From CAWGMT01 sp963823675 (GTDB taxonomy: Bacteria; Planctomycetota; Planctomycetia; Isosphaerales; Isosphaeraceae), in NCBI GenBank assembly GCA_963823675.1, contig CAWGMT010000004.1:186001-250000 (forward strand): a stretch of DNA of 64,000 bases, given 5' to 3'. The translations under genes and the position numbers were made by a program. The notes below the pieces were generated by a model, which worked only from the letters and a program-made list of their open reading frames with translations, was not told the DNA's origin and made no database searches. Positions within the stretch are counted from its first letter, which is position 1, and every line of letters starts with the position of its first letter. Shown here in pieces: positions 9,971-19,932 of the stretch.

Positions 9971-10872
9971 TCCACGCGCTCGAGGGCATCGCCGGGACCG
10001 GAGAGATAGCCGAGCCACTCCCCCCAGACATAGACACAGGCGACCGGGATCATCAAAGGAATTGCCTGGATGAAGCGGCCGATGCGCCGGCCCTTGCTCG
10101 AAGACACGCTGGGCCGTCCGACCCAGCAAGAGCAGGGGAAAGGCGGGCGCGGCCGCCAGGTAAAAGAGCCGCTTCAGGGGACTGACCCGGTCCTTCTGGG
10201 TACCGCCCCATACCCGGCTCAGCAAGTAACGCTGCTCGAGATAATAGAGGTAATCGAAGGGGCCCGTGTGGCGGATGCCCATGGCAGAGACGGCGCGCAG
10301 CTTTCCATCCTGCGCCAGGAGCGGGTGCAGCACCACCTCCCAGTAGCCGGTCCCGAGGACGTCCTGGTGGTTCACCAGCAGGTCGCGCTGATAGGCGATG
10401 TTGGCTCCGCTCAGCGTCGAACGCTCGCCATCGGGCCAGGGAGGCAGGTAGTTATTGTATTCCGAGAAGTAGACGACCCAGTCGCGCACCCGCGTGAAGT
10501 TATTGTCGAGGATCGGCCCGCTGATGGCGGCGTCATCGGGGCGCAGCGACTCGCGAATCGTTGCCAGCCAGTCGGGCGGCGCGACGCAATGCTCCTCGAT
10601 GATCGCGACGATGCCGGCCCGGCGCGCAGGGCGCCGATTTTCCGGAGCTCCGGCACACTGGGGCGCGCTTCTGGGCCGGCCGGAACCAGGGTTACGAACG
10701 GAAAATCGCGCTGGACCCGCGCCGCCGTCTCGCCGCCGCACCGATCGACGACCAGTACCTCCGCCCCTTGCTCGCCAGCCTGGGCGCGCAAGGACTCGAG
10801 GCAGCGCGGGAGGAACTCGCCCCCGGCGCCCGAGGCAATCACGACAGAGACCTTAGGGAAAGAATCATTCAT
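9967..10872 (-). CDS. Family 2 glycosyltransferase, two frameshifts; paralogue of the next gene
   Basis: ATG 10872 begins VSVVIASGAGGEFLPRCLES and VLVVDRC, a GT2 N-terminus. Near 10620 a base is apparently missing in a GC run; the frame then changes and continues VAIIEEHCVAPPDWL, YFSEYNNYLPPW, LSGANIAYQR and membrane segments. Near 10085 a second indel leads to IQAIPLMIPVACVYVWGEW and the stop TGA at 9967-9969, overlapping the next ATG. The repaired protein would be about 300 residues, the same size as its tandem paralogue. The two breaks fall in G/C homopolymer-like runs. Confidence 0.75.
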
Positions 10873-10884
10873 TGCTTGACGAAT

Positions 10885-12405
10885 CTAGTCCTCGACCACG
10901 TGCGTTTCGAACTTCCTCCGGCACTCGGCCCAGCGCGGCCGGTCGAGTGCGGCGTCCCCAGCGAGGCAATCGGCGGCCGCGTAGGCCGTTGCCAGAGCGT
11001 GGTGCGTGTTATCGTGGGCGAACAACCCCTGCCGGCCGAACGTCAAGAGCCCTTCGATCCCCCCAATCCAGCCATCGACCGCGGCCAGCCGCGACTCGTA
11101 GTCGCGGGTGTAGACGGGATAGGCGTGGCTGAGCCGGCGAGTGACCACTCCCCGAATCGGGGCCGTGACCGGCAGCCGGGCCCGCTCCAGCCAGCCGGTC
11201 AGGCAGCGGCCGAGATCTTCATCGCAGAGCGACCATTCCGGCTGGTCCGGGTCCGACGGGAGCTCGGCGCAGAGCACCGTCCGGCCCCTGGGCTCGGCCG
11301 TGCCGGTGAAGTTCTTCGGCTCGGACATCCGCGAGATGGGAATGATGGACTCGGGGAAGTAATAGGCATCCGTCGGACTGAACCGGTCCTGGTCGAGAAT
11401 CAGGTAAATGAGAATCATTCCCCGGAACTTCATCCCCTGGGCCGCAAGGGTGACGCTGGCCGGCGGCTCGGGCCGCAGGCAGCGGGCCATCAGGCTGATG
11501 GGCAGCGTGGACCAGACGAGATCGGCGGCGATCAGCCGCTCCTGCCCATCCTGCTGGTACCGGACGCCGGTCACCCGGCGCCCGTCCGTCTCGATGGCCG
11601 AGACGCGCGCCTGGAAGAGAAACTCGGCCCCGAGCGACCGGGCCGCTTCGGCGTAGCGACTCGAGATCTGGCCGTACCCGCGGCGCGGATAGTAGAACCG
11701 CCCGGCGGTCGGGGACTTCAGCCCGGGGATCTGGCCGGCGACCTTCTTGAGGATCTTGCCGACCGAGCTGCCCGAGACGCGCCGGCGGGCGGCCGTCTCG
11801 GCCAGCTCCCTCGGCTCGATCCCCCAGAGCTTCCGCGCATAGGGGAAGTAAAACTCCTCGCAGATGGTCGGGCCCAGGCTGCGCCGCAAGACCGTCTCGA
11901 ACGTGTCCTCACCCCCGGTCCGGCGCGTGACGAGCTTGGCCGCCAGGTCGCGGGCGATCGACAGGGCGAAGCTGGGGGGCAGACGCAAGAGCAGGTCCAC
12001 GGGCTTGAGCGGGAAATGTATCCAGCGGCCCTTGAGCAGGATGCGTCCGTGGCGCACCCGCCAGAGCAGATCGTCGCCGAGCAACGCTTCCAGATCGCGC
12101 ATCACGTTGGGCTCGACCACGGGATGCAGGCGATGGCTGCCGTAGTCGCACGAGATCCCCTCGAGCGAGAAGCTGCCGGCATTGCCGCCGACGGTGTCGC
12201 GCTGCTCGAGCACGGTGACCACGAGCCCCGGGCGCTGCGCCAGGCGATAGGACGCGCCGCAGCCGGCGGGACCGGCGCCCAGGATCACGACACGGGCGCT
12301 CTTGGCCCCCGCCTGCGAACCGTTCTCGGCCGGGCGGACGCCCAGGCCCGGCTCGCCCTGGAACCCGGCCGCGGCATCATTCTGCCCAATCGTCGCTGTG
12401 GCCAT
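10885..12405 (-). CDS. FAD-dependent amine oxidoreductase / UDP-galactopyranose-mutase-like flavoprotein
   Basis: A 506-residue flavoprotein. Residues 36-60 form the Rossmann dinucleotide-binding site (VVILGAGPAGCGASYRL) ending in the acidic VLEQRD, followed by GGNAGSF and YGSHRLHP. The C-terminal FAD contact FGRQGLFAHDNTHHAL is present. The overall order resembles protoporphyrinogen oxidase/UDP-galactopyranose mutase relatives that recur in planctomycete and actinobacterial glycan loci, where they are thought to modify sugars or lipid carriers. The first 35 residues are low complexity and may be part of a misassigned start. A second flavoprotein of the same kind opens the operon at 17588. 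Confidence 0.72.
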   Translation of the reverse strand: MATATIGQNDAAAGFQGEPGLGVRPAENGSQAGAKSARVVILGAGPAGCGASYRLAQRPGLVVTVLEQRDTVGGNAGSFSLEGISCDYGSHRLHPVVEPNVMRDLEALLGDDLLWRVRHGRILLKGRWIHFPLKPVDLLLRLPPSFALSIARDLAAKLVTRRTGGEDTFETVLRRSLGPTICEEFYFPYARKLWGIEPRELAETAARRRVSGSSVGKILKKVAGQIPGLKSPTAGRFYYPRRGYGQISSRYAEAARSLGAEFLFQARVSAIETDGRRVTGVRYQQDGQERLIAADLVWSTLPISLMARCLRPEPPASVTLAAQGMKFRGMILIYLILDQDRFSPTDAYYFPESIIPISRMSEPKNFTGTAEPRGRTVLCAELPSDPDQPEWSLCDEDLGRCLTGWLERARLPVTAPIRGVVTRRLSHAYPVYTRDYESRLAAVDGWIGGIEGLLTFGRQGLFAHDNTHHALATAYAAADCLAGDAALDRPRWAECRRKFETHVVED

Positions 12406-12417
12406 GCGATGCGATCC

Positions 12418-14529
12418 TCAGATTTCCGAAACGGCGGACGGCTCTCGGACCGTCCGGGCAGCGGCCGCGCCACGCCAGCCAACATGATCAGCCGCACCCG
12501 CGGCAAGCAAGAGGGAGATCAGGCCGCCGATCAGGCCGCCGATGATGATGACGGCCTGGAAAGCGAGCCCCGCGGCGACGACGGCGGCGGCCTCGGCCCC
12601 CAGCGGTACCAGCAAGCTCACCAGGGCCGCCTCGCGCACGCCGAGGCCGCCCAGGCTCACCGGCAGCATGGAGGCGATCTTCGCCAGGGGCCACGCGAAA
12701 AGCCAGGCCCAGAGCGGAAGCTGCAAGCCGCACACCGCTCCCAGCCGGGCGTTCAAGAGCACAAGGCTCGCCTGGAGCACGATCCCGATTCCCACCGCCA
12801 GAAGCACCCGATGCGGCTGGCGCGCCACCGCATGCATCGCCACGCGGAACCGCACCAGGAGGCGGCGGACCTTGTATGGCAGCCGCCGCGCCGGCAAGAG
12901 CACGCGCAGACTCAAGCCCGCAACGCCCACAATCGCGGCGGCGAGGAACAAACCGCGGAACAGTCGAAGGCTCTGATTGTTGACCAGAGCGGGCATCCAG
13001 ATCGCTCCCCCGATTGCGATCGCGACCAACCCGGCGACGTCGAACAGCCGGTCGGCGAGGCTGCCCACAAGCAGACCGGCCTTGGAACGGGCCTGCCTGA
13101 GCGCCATCCCGGCGCGGACCACGTCGCCTCCGACCAGCGAGATCAAGAACGTGTTGGCGAACAGGCCGGCATAGTAGCACCGCGCCGCGTGCGTCCACGA
13201 TAAACCGGCCCCGGCCGCGTTGATCATGATCCGCCACTTCAGCGTGCCCAGCACGTGCAGGAGCAGGTAGACACAGAGCGCCGGCAGCATCACGTCCGGC
13301 GTCAGGTGCCGCGCCGCCGCCGCCAGATGGCGCGGCGAGACGAACGCGACCAGCGCCGACAAGATGACCACGCTGCCGCCGATTCGAATGGCGAGGCGCG
13401 CCCACCGCCGCCTGGACGGCGCGGGCGGGCCCGGCTGTTCCCCGCTTGGTTCAAGAGACTTCATGGAGATACTCACTCCCCGCGGCGGCACCGTTGACCG
13501 CCTGGGCGTCGACGTTGCGCCCGGCGCCCTCGGTGAGATCCGCCCCGCGCCCCGGCCGGCGGCCGGACCGTCGCCTTCCTCCGCTCGCGCCAGCATCATG
13601 TCGATCTTGCGCATCCGGTACAGCGCCTCCTCGAGGATCGTCCGATTGAAGCCCACCAGGTCGGCCAGGATGCCGATCAACACGACCTGGGCGCCGATCA
13701 CAATGAGGATCGCCGCCAGGATCAGCGACTGGACGTGTCCCACGGTCTGGCCGATCAGGAACAGGTACAGGAATCGAATGCCGGGCAAGAGGCCCAGCAC
13801 GATCAAACCGAGGCCGACCGTGCTGAAAGCCCTGAGCGGCCAGTACATCGTGTAGGTCCGCAAGAGCGTCAACGCCGACTTGCGGATGTATTGCGTGATG
13901 CTGCGCATCAGCCGCGAGGGCCGGGTCTGGGGATTGGTGCCGACCGGGACGTACTCGACCGCAATCCGCCGCGCCCCGGCCTGGATCAGGGTCTCGAGCG
14001 TGTACGAGTAACTGCCGAGGACCAACGTGCGCAGCGCGACGTCGGCCGTGAACGCGCGGAAGCCGCTGGTGGCGTCCGGCGTCCGGTAGCCCGAAAACCT
14101 GGACACGACCCAGCTTCCGAGCACCTGTAAGCGCCGCTTGATCGGCGAGAAGGCCGGCAGTGTGCCCACGCCCCGGTCCCCGATCACCATCGACGCCCTG
14201 CCGGCGAGGATCGGCTCCAGCAAGCGGTGGATGTCGTTGGCCTGGTACTGGTTGTCAGCGTCGGTGTTCACAATGACGTCCGCCCCGCGCCGGACGCATT
14301 CCTCGAGGCCCGTGACGAACGCAGTCGCCAACCCGACATGCTGGCGACAGCGAACAACGTGGTGCACGCCCAGCTTCCTGGCCACATCCGCGGTCCCGTC
14401 GCTACTGCCATCGTCCACGATCAAGTATTCGATCTGGTCGATGCCGGGCAGGGCAAACGGCAACGCGCCGATCGTCGCCGGCAGAGTCTGAGCCTCGTTA
14501 TAACAAGGGATCTGGATGATCAATTTCAT
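12418..14529 (-). CDS. GT2 polyprenol-phosphate glycosyltransferase joined to a flippase-like LPG_synthase_TM domain
   Basis: The single open frame encodes 703 residues. Residues 1-235 are a DPM1-like GT2 ([33 protein letters not shown]) followed by two membrane segments near 245-300, the usual form of polyprenol-phosphate glycosyltransferases. Residues 375-690 are a lysylphosphatidylglycerol-synthase-type membrane domain ([30 protein letters not shown]). Archaeal AglD has a similar fusion, so this may be genuine. However, an internal ATG at 13464 has GGGAG before it, and reading one base out of frame across the linker gives better codon use and a stop at 13451 overlapping that ATG, so two coupled genes fused by an indel near 13570 are also likely. 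Confidence 0.72.
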   Translation of the reverse strand: MKLIIQIPCYNEAQTLPATIGALPFALPGIDQIEYLIVDDGSSDGTADVARKLGVHHVVRCRQHVGLATAFVTGLEECVRRGADVIVNTDADNQYQANDIHRLLEPILAGRASMVIGDRGVGTLPAFSPIKRRLQVLGSWVVSRFSGYRTPDATSGFRAFTADVALRTLVLGSYSYTLETLIQAGARRIAVEYVPVGTNPQTRPSRLMRSITQYIRKSALTLLRTYTMYWPLRAFSTVGLGLIVLGLLPGIRFLYLFLIGQTVGHVQSLILAAILIVIGAQVVLIGILADLVGFNRTILEEALYRMRKIDMMLARAEEGDGPAAGRGAGRISPRAPGATSTPRRSTVPPRGVSISMKSLEPSGEQPGPPAPSRRRWARLAIRIGGSVVILSALVAFVSPRHLAAAARHLTPDVMLPALCVYLLLHVLGTLKWRIMINAAGAGLSWTHAARCYYAGLFANTFLISLVGGDVVRAGMALRQARSKAGLLVGSLADRLFDVAGLVAIAIGGAIWMPALVNNQSLRLFRGLFLAAAIVGVAGLSLRVLLPARRLPYKVRRLLVRFRVAMHAVARQPHRVLLAVGIGIVLQASLVLLNARLGAVCGLQLPLWAWLFAWPLAKIASMLPVSLGGLGVREAALVSLLVPLGAEAAAVVAAGLAFQAVIIIGGLIGGLISLLLAAGAADHVGWRGAAAARTVREPSAVSEI

Positions 14530-14553
14530 GAGACGCTCCTCGATGGAATTCCT

Positions 14554-16122
14554 TCAGAGCGACGCGGGCCCCGCGGGGTCCTTGACACAGACGAAGACCT
14601 CGCCTTGATTGAGCGTTCCCGGAAAGACCCGCACCGTCTTGAACCAGTGCTCGATCGCATCCATCAGGCCCGGCGTTTCGTCCTCGATGTACCGGGGAAA
14701 CGTGTACAAGAGCCAGACGCGGCGGGTCTCTGTGCGGATCGACTCGATCTGCTCGAGACTCTTGATTTGCGGCCAGTCACGCCCATAGTAGTTCTGATAC
14801 GGCCACGCCGCAGCACCCGCCGTCATCACCGGCTCGCCCCCTCGCCGCTGCGATTCGACAAACCGCAGCGCCCCGCCGAAATCCTGCTTGGGATGGCGGT
14901 AGACCCGGGCCAGCGAAGCGGCCGACGCGGTGAGCAAGAGCAACATGAACCCGATCCCGATCGCGCGCCCGATCCGAGCGCCGCGGCGCGGATTACCAAG
15001 CCTCCCCAGCACGCCGCCCACGACCACCGCACCACGCACCACGATCAAGATCCCAAAGCCGAGCAGCAGAAACAAGTAGCGCGGGTACATCGAACCCCGC
15101 ATGCCCACCACCCCCAGGCCCATCATCACCGCCGGCAGGACCAATAGCAGGAACGCCAGCCGATTCTCTCGCCAGAATCCCCAGAGGCCGCAACCGACAA
15201 ACACAGCGCCCGCCCCCAACACGAGCTGGGAACCCAGGCCGAGCTGGAGCCCGCGCAAGGTCTCCAGGACGGCCCATCCGGGAGTCGAGACCGCTTTCAT
15301 TTTGCCGGAGGTGGTGTGGTAATAGTGGGCAACTTGACCGACGATCGGAGCGTACAGGGCCGCTGTGAGCAAACCGGAGAGAACGATCGCGGTGATCGGC
15401 AGGGCAAGCCAGCGCCAGTCGTCGCGGCTTCCCTGTAACGATTGGGCCGCCAGAACCAGGATCACGGCGGCATGGCCGACAACGACGAACACAAAGGTCG
15501 GGTGGGTGTACGCCCCGAGCGACGCCGCGACCGAGTAGACGAGAAACGGCCGCCAGCGCCGGATCTCGATACCATGGTAAAGAAGCAGCGTGCAAAGCAG
15601 CGTCCAGAAGAGGAGTGCGGTGTAGCCGCGTGCGTTCTGCGAGAACCACACGTGGTGATAGGAAAGGGCCAGGAAGGCCGCGGCGAGCAGTCCCTCACGC
15701 ACAGTCGCCATGGCCCGGCCGAGCAAGAACAGCAGCGGGATCGACGCGACGCCGAAGATCACGGCCGGCAGACGTACGGTCCAGGCCGACTCGCCCAGAC
15801 AAACAAGCGCGACATGAACCAGCGCCGAGTAGAGCGGGTGCTGGATGTCGCCGTAGTAGGTGGTCAGGATTTCGCGTAAAGGCGGCCGCGACGAGACGAC
15901 CAAGGCGTAGATTTCGTCATACCAGAGGTCCGAGTTCAAGCCGATGAGCCGCAGCGCCAGACCAACCAGGACAAGCAGTGCCAGGGCCCAGACGGCCGGG
16001 TCGAAGCGGGCCGGCGGCGCGGGCGGCCGCGCATTCGCGCTGGACGATTGACTCGCCGGAACCGCCACGGGACGATCCTCACGAAGCGGTGACGAGCTCG
16101 GTGGGAGTGCGGGCTGCGCCAT
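14554..16122 (-). CDS. Family 39-like (ArnT-type) membrane glycosyltransferase
   Basis: A 522-residue integral membrane protein with about 11 hydrophobic segments after a proline-rich N-terminal tail. The first external loop has the acidic motif SDLWYDEIYAL, the metal/donor-binding element of GT-C enzymes, and the third loop has HHVWFSQNARGY, typical of ArnT/DPM-family mannosyltransferases that use polyprenol-phosphate sugars on the periplasmic side. The C-terminal 120 residues form a soluble domain. The next gene downstream encodes the presumed polyprenol-phosphate sugar synthase, a logical pairing. The listed start overlaps the end of the upstream flavoprotein by 44 bases; a shorter start cannot be excluded. 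Confidence 0.75.
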   Translation of the reverse strand: MAQPALPPSSSPLREDRPVAVPASQSSSANARPPAPPARFDPAVWALALLVLVGLALRLIGLNSDLWYDEIYALVVSSRPPLREILTTYYGDIQHPLYSALVHVALVCLGESAWTVRLPAVIFGVASIPLLFLLGRAMATVREGLLAAAFLALSYHHVWFSQNARGYTALLFWTLLCTLLLYHGIEIRRWRPFLVYSVAASLGAYTHPTFVFVVVGHAAVILVLAAQSLQGSRDDWRWLALPITAIVLSGLLTAALYAPIVGQVAHYYHTTSGKMKAVSTPGWAVLETLRGLQLGLGSQLVLGAGAVFVGCGLWGFWRENRLAFLLLVLPAVMMGLGVVGMRGSMYPRYLFLLLGFGILIVVRGAVVVGGVLGRLGNPRRGARIGRAIGIGFMLLLLTASAASLARVYRHPKQDFGGALRFVESQRRGGEPVMTAGAAAWPYQNYYGRDWPQIKSLEQIESIRTETRRVWLLYTFPRYIEDETPGLMDAIEHWFKTVRVFPGTLNQGEVFVCVKDPAGPASL

Positions 16123-17588
16123 TCTGCTCAGGCGGGGTCACCGGATGCTCGCTCGAGCCGCCGCGCGGCTCGCGAACCTCCTCGTGGTAGTCCTGGTCGA
16201 CGTTGACGTTCCAGAGGTCGTTCGTCTCGCCCAGGACCAGGTTTCGCGCCGCATAGAGGCCGGTGAGCATGGCGTGGTCCTGATTGTTGTACCGGTGCAG
16301 TCCATTGCGGCCGACGGTCTGGAAGTTCTTCAGTCCTTCCAGGAAAGTCTTGATCGTGGCCAGGCACTCACGGTAGTCGGAGTCGTAAACGGGGTACGAC
16401 TTGGGGACCCGGAAGACGCATCCATCTTCGACGAGACGGGCGTCGACCAGCCCGATGTGCTCGAGCTCGCGTTTGCCGAGCTCGACCAGCTCGGCATCGC
16501 TCGTGTTCCAGAGCTGGTCACCCTCGTTGCAAAAGTACTCGAGGCCAAGGCTGGTCTTGGACTGGTCTGGAACCATCATGGGGCTCCAGTTCTTGAAGTT
16601 CTGGATCCGGCCGACCATGACCTCGGGCTCGTGGATATAGATCCAGTTGTCGGCGAACAACTCCGCCCGATCGACAATCAAGCAGACGGTGAGGAAGTCT
16701 CGATACTTGAGCTGGGATGCGGCCCGCGCGGTCGGCTCGGGCACCGCGGGAGTGATCCGTTTGATGAACTCGGTCACCGGCATGCTGGATATGACGTGGT
16801 CGGCCGGGATGAATTCGACCTTGCCATCGGTCCGAACGTGGACCCCCACAACCCGATCGGACTCAACCGCGATCTCCACGACGTCGCAGCCCATCTTCAC
16901 GACGCCTCCGTGGCCTTCGATTTCGTGGCGAAAGGCCTCCCACATCATTCCCGGGCCCAGCTCCGGATAGTCGAACTGGTCGATCAGGCTGGTGATCGCG
17001 TTCCGCGGCTTGAAGAGCCAGCTCAGAAGCGCCGAGCCGAGCGTCAGGTTCTTGATCCGCTGGGCGGCCCATTCGGCTTTGAGCTCCGAGCATGGGATGC
17101 CCCAGACCTTTTCCGTGTACGACTTGAAGAAGGTGAGAAACAGACGGCGGCCAAACCGGTTGGTGACCCATTGTTCGAACGTGTTGAACCTGCCGGTAAG
17201 GCAACACCTGCCACCGGAGGTAGGAAAGGACGATCAACACTCCCTCGACGATGCCCAGCTTGGCGAGCGCGTCGAATGGCCGCAGCGGATAGTGGAAGAA
17301 CTTCCGTTTGTAAAAGATCCGTGACATCCGGGGCCGCCGCAGGAAATGCCCCCCCAGGATGCGATGCCAGAGGTCCCGCACCTCGCCCGACTTCGAGAAA
17401 AACCGGTGCCCTCCCATGTCAAAACGGAAGCCCTTGAAGCTCTCGGTTCGCGCGATTCCACCAACCTGCTGCGAGCGCTCCAGGACGATCGGGCGAAGTC
17501 CGTGATCGGTGAGCTCCAGAGCGGCCGTCAAACCCGCGGGACCGCCCCCGATCACGACAACATTGCACTGGCTGGGTTGCTGTTTCAT
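16079..17588 (-). CDS. NAD(P)/FAD-dependent oxidoreductase, UDP-galactopyranose-mutase-like, one frameshift
   Basis: From ATG 17588 the N-terminus holds VVVIGGGPAGLTAALEL, LERSQQVGG and DMGGHRFFSK, a FAD-binding fold. Around 17195 a single-base indel moves the coding sequence to another frame that continues FNTFEQWVTNRFG, FKSYTEKVWGIP, then WEAFRHEIEGHGG, CDVVEIAVESDRVVG and the C-terminal FAD contact RNGLHRYNNQDHAM to the stop at 16079. The repaired length of about 500 residues is normal for the family. It is the promoter-proximal gene of the glycan operon, with 668 bases of non-coding DNA upstream, and resembles the second flavoprotein at 10885-12405. Confidence 0.75.
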
Positions 17589-18256
17589 GATTGCTTACGT
17601 CTGCCCTCAACGGATGCAATTGGAACCGAATTGATCGCAAGGCGATCGGATAACGCGTACCTCCCTGAGATGCCCAGATTCCTCACACCCAGCGGGCCCA
17701 CAGCGCACACTCCGTTCCCGTGGGTTGCACCACAAGGTTATTGTCGATCGACTGTTGATTGATCCATCCGCGGCTACCTTGCCGCGCCTTTCCGGGACTC
17801 GTCCTCAAGTCCGGCGAACAGGGCCAAGAGCGCTACTCTCAGCGGCGAGAGAGCGGGCTTCGCCCTCGCCCGGCGTGCACCAGAACCATACGACCAAATC
17901 GGAACTATCATGGAGTGATCGCTGCGCGGAAGTCAAGAGAATTCTAGGTTGCAATCAGGTTGCTCAAAAAAAACAACAACCGCTGCTCGATTCTAGGACG
18001 CGGGTGCGATTTTCGGCAGCCAATTTGCGGCCGGCGGCGGCCGGCGGTCCCAACGCGTCGCTCGCTCTTTTGAGATCCAGATTTGTGCGGATAGGGTTGA
18101 TTTTGCATCTTGCCGAGGATATGAGATAGATTCGGGAAAGACGAATCTGGCAAGCTGGTCACCTGGTCGTTCGGGAACAAGATTGCCGCGGTCATTATCC
18201 TTATCATTCAGATAGCATTTACCTATTTATTCTTAACAGGTAGATTTTCTCCGTAG
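17589..18256. other. Divergent intergenic region between the glycan operon and the SagB-type gene
   Basis: No convincing gene is visible in these 668 bases; the short open frames have no family features and atypical codon use. The segment is more AT-rich than its neighbours from about 17940 to 18240, including an A-tract near 17966-17980 and an AT-rich stretch near 18195-18240. It is therefore the best candidate for the divergent promoters of the minus-strand operon and the plus-strand oxidoreductase. I could not assign a specific -35/-10 pair with confidence. Confidence 0.4.
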
Positions 18257-19909
18257 GTGAGCGTGACCGACCCGAGTGGAGATGGCGTCCGATTGGCCCT
18301 GGCGTACCACGAACGGACCAAGCACCACCTGCACCGCTTTGCGCGGGGGCCGGGCTACCTCGACTGGGAGACACAACCCAACCCGTTCCGCACATTCGCC
18401 GGCGCGCCCACCGTGGAGCTCCCACTGCTCGCGGACGGGCTGGCCACCTCGTACAGCGACCTCTACGTCCCCGGCGCCGTTGCCGCCCGGCCGCTGGAAC
18501 GGGGCACGGTCGCCATCTTCTTCGAGCTGGCTCTGGGCCTCTCCGCCTGGAAACAATATCAGGGCTCGCGCTGGCCGCTGCGCTGCAACCCCTCCAGTGG
18601 AAATCTCCATCCCACGGAGGGTTACGTGTTGCTTCCGGCTCTGCCCAGCCTGGAGGCGGGCGTCTACCACTACGTCAGCGCCGACCACATCCTCGAACGC
18701 CGCTGCACGCTCGCCCTAGCCGCGGCGGATCGCCTCACCGAGCAATTGCCTGAGGGCACGTTCTTGGTCGGCCTGTCCTCAATCCACTGGCGCGAGGCCT
18801 GGAAGTATGGCGAACGCGCCTTCCGTTACTGCCAGCACGATGTCGGGCATGCCCTCGCCGCGCTACGCTACGCGGCAGCCGCCCTGGGCTGGTCGGCAGT
18901 TCTGCTCGACGCCTGTTCTGATGACGACCTCGCCGGGCTCTTCGGCCTGGACCGCAACGATGACTTCGCCGCAGTGGCAGCGGCCGACCGCGAAGCCCCC
19001 GACGCGGCCCTGCTGCTCGATACGCGCGGCCCAGGCACTGCGGAAATGCCGGACACCTCGGCCGAGCTGGTCCGGGACGGCACCTGGACCGGTCAGGCCA
19101 ACCGGCTCAGTCCGGCGCATGTCGACTGGCCCGTGATCGACGAAGTCGCCCTTGCCACCCGGAAGCCCAGGACGGAACGCCGCGCCGCCCAGCCGTTGCC
19201 GGGGTTGCCCGCGCTTCCTGCGGGCAACCGAGTGGCCGCGGCCAGCTTGATCCGGCAGCGGCGCAGTTGCCTGGGCCTCGACGGAGAAACGTCGATCGAC
19301 GTCGATACGCTGTACGCGTTGCTCGACCACCTGCTGCCGCGTCCCGGCGTGCCGCCGTGGGACGCCTTGCCGTGGCCGCCGCACATCCATCTCGGCTTGT
19401 TTGTCCACCGCGTCCGCGGCCTGGCGCCCGGCCTTTACTGCTTCGAGAGAGATGCGGCGGTACACGGCCGGCTTCGTAAGACGCTGCGCGAATCGTTTCT
19501 CTGGACACGGCCCGAAAGTTGTCCGGACCATCTGCGACTGTTCTGTCTGTACCTGGCAGACCTCCGGGTGACATCCAGCCAGGTGAGCTGCCACCAGGAG
19601 ATCGCCTCCGACGGCGCGTTCAGTCTGGGGATGATCGCCGATTTCGGCGACACGGTTCGAGCCAACGGAGCGTGGTGGTACCGGCGACTGTTCTGGGAAG
19701 CCGGCATGCTCGGGCAGGTGATCTACCTGGAGGCAGAGGCGGCCGGGATGCGCGGCACCGGCATCGGCTGTTATTTCGACGACGCCTTCCACCACCTGCT
19801 CGGGCTCAAGACCGACCACTTCCAGGACCTCTATCACTTCACCGCCGGTGGTCCGGTCGAGGACACTCGCCTCCAGTCTTACCCACCCTATGCGCACCTG
19901 AAGAGTTGA
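18257..19909 (+). CDS. SagB/ThcOx-type FMN-dependent oxidoreductase, tandem nitroreductase domains
   Basis: A 550-residue protein made of two nitroreductase-fold halves. The first half has RWPLRCNPSSGNLHPTEGY near residue 115, the FMN-binding signature of SagB dehydrogenases, then AEQ-like HDVGHALAALRYAAAALGW; the second half has LIRQRRSCLGLDGE near 335, and EAGMLGQVIYLEAEAAGMRG with GIGCYFDD near 480-505. SagB proteins oxidise thiazolines or oxazolines in RiPP pathways, but tandem stand-alone versions are widespread and functionally unassigned. No YcaO cyclodehydratase or precursor peptide is visible nearby, so a RiPP role is not supported. The start is GTG 18257; GTG 18263 is possible. Confidence 0.8.
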   Translation: MSVTDPSGDGVRLALAYHERTKHHLHRFARGPGYLDWETQPNPFRTFAGAPTVELPLLADGLATSYSDLYVPGAVAARPLERGTVAIFFELALGLSAWKQYQGSRWPLRCNPSSGNLHPTEGYVLLPALPSLEAGVYHYVSADHILERRCTLALAAADRLTEQLPEGTFLVGLSSIHWREAWKYGERAFRYCQHDVGHALAALRYAAAALGWSAVLLDACSDDDLAGLFGLDRNDDFAAVAAADREAPDAALLLDTRGPGTAEMPDTSAELVRDGTWTGQANRLSPAHVDWPVIDEVALATRKPRTERRAAQPLPGLPALPAGNRVAAASLIRQRRSCLGLDGETSIDVDTLYALLDHLLPRPGVPPWDALPWPPHIHLGLFVHRVRGLAPGLYCFERDAAVHGRLRKTLRESFLWTRPESCPDHLRLFCLYLADLRVTSSQVSCHQEIASDGAFSLGMIADFGDTVRANGAWWYRRLFWEAGMLGQVIYLEAEAAGMRGTGIGCYFDDAFHHLLGLKTDHFQDLYHFTAGGPVEDTRLQSYPPYAHLKS

Positions 19910-19932
19910 GCCGAGGTTCCGAGAAGACTCCG

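Noticed and set aside
10768..13203. 811-residue plus-strand open frame opposite the flavoprotein and GT2/flippase-like genes
   Set aside because: Antisense shadow of high-GC genes: rich in Arg, Gly, Pro and Gln, no domain motifs, and opposite to well-supported coding sequence.
18257..19909. RiPP biosynthetic cluster based on the SagB-type gene
   Set aside because: No YcaO cyclodehydratase, leader-peptide gene or transporter is visible within several kilobases.
19519..19932. Upstream part of the long plus frame ending at 20697
   Set aside because: It lies out of frame inside the SagB gene; only the part after ATG 19933 has HIRAN homology.
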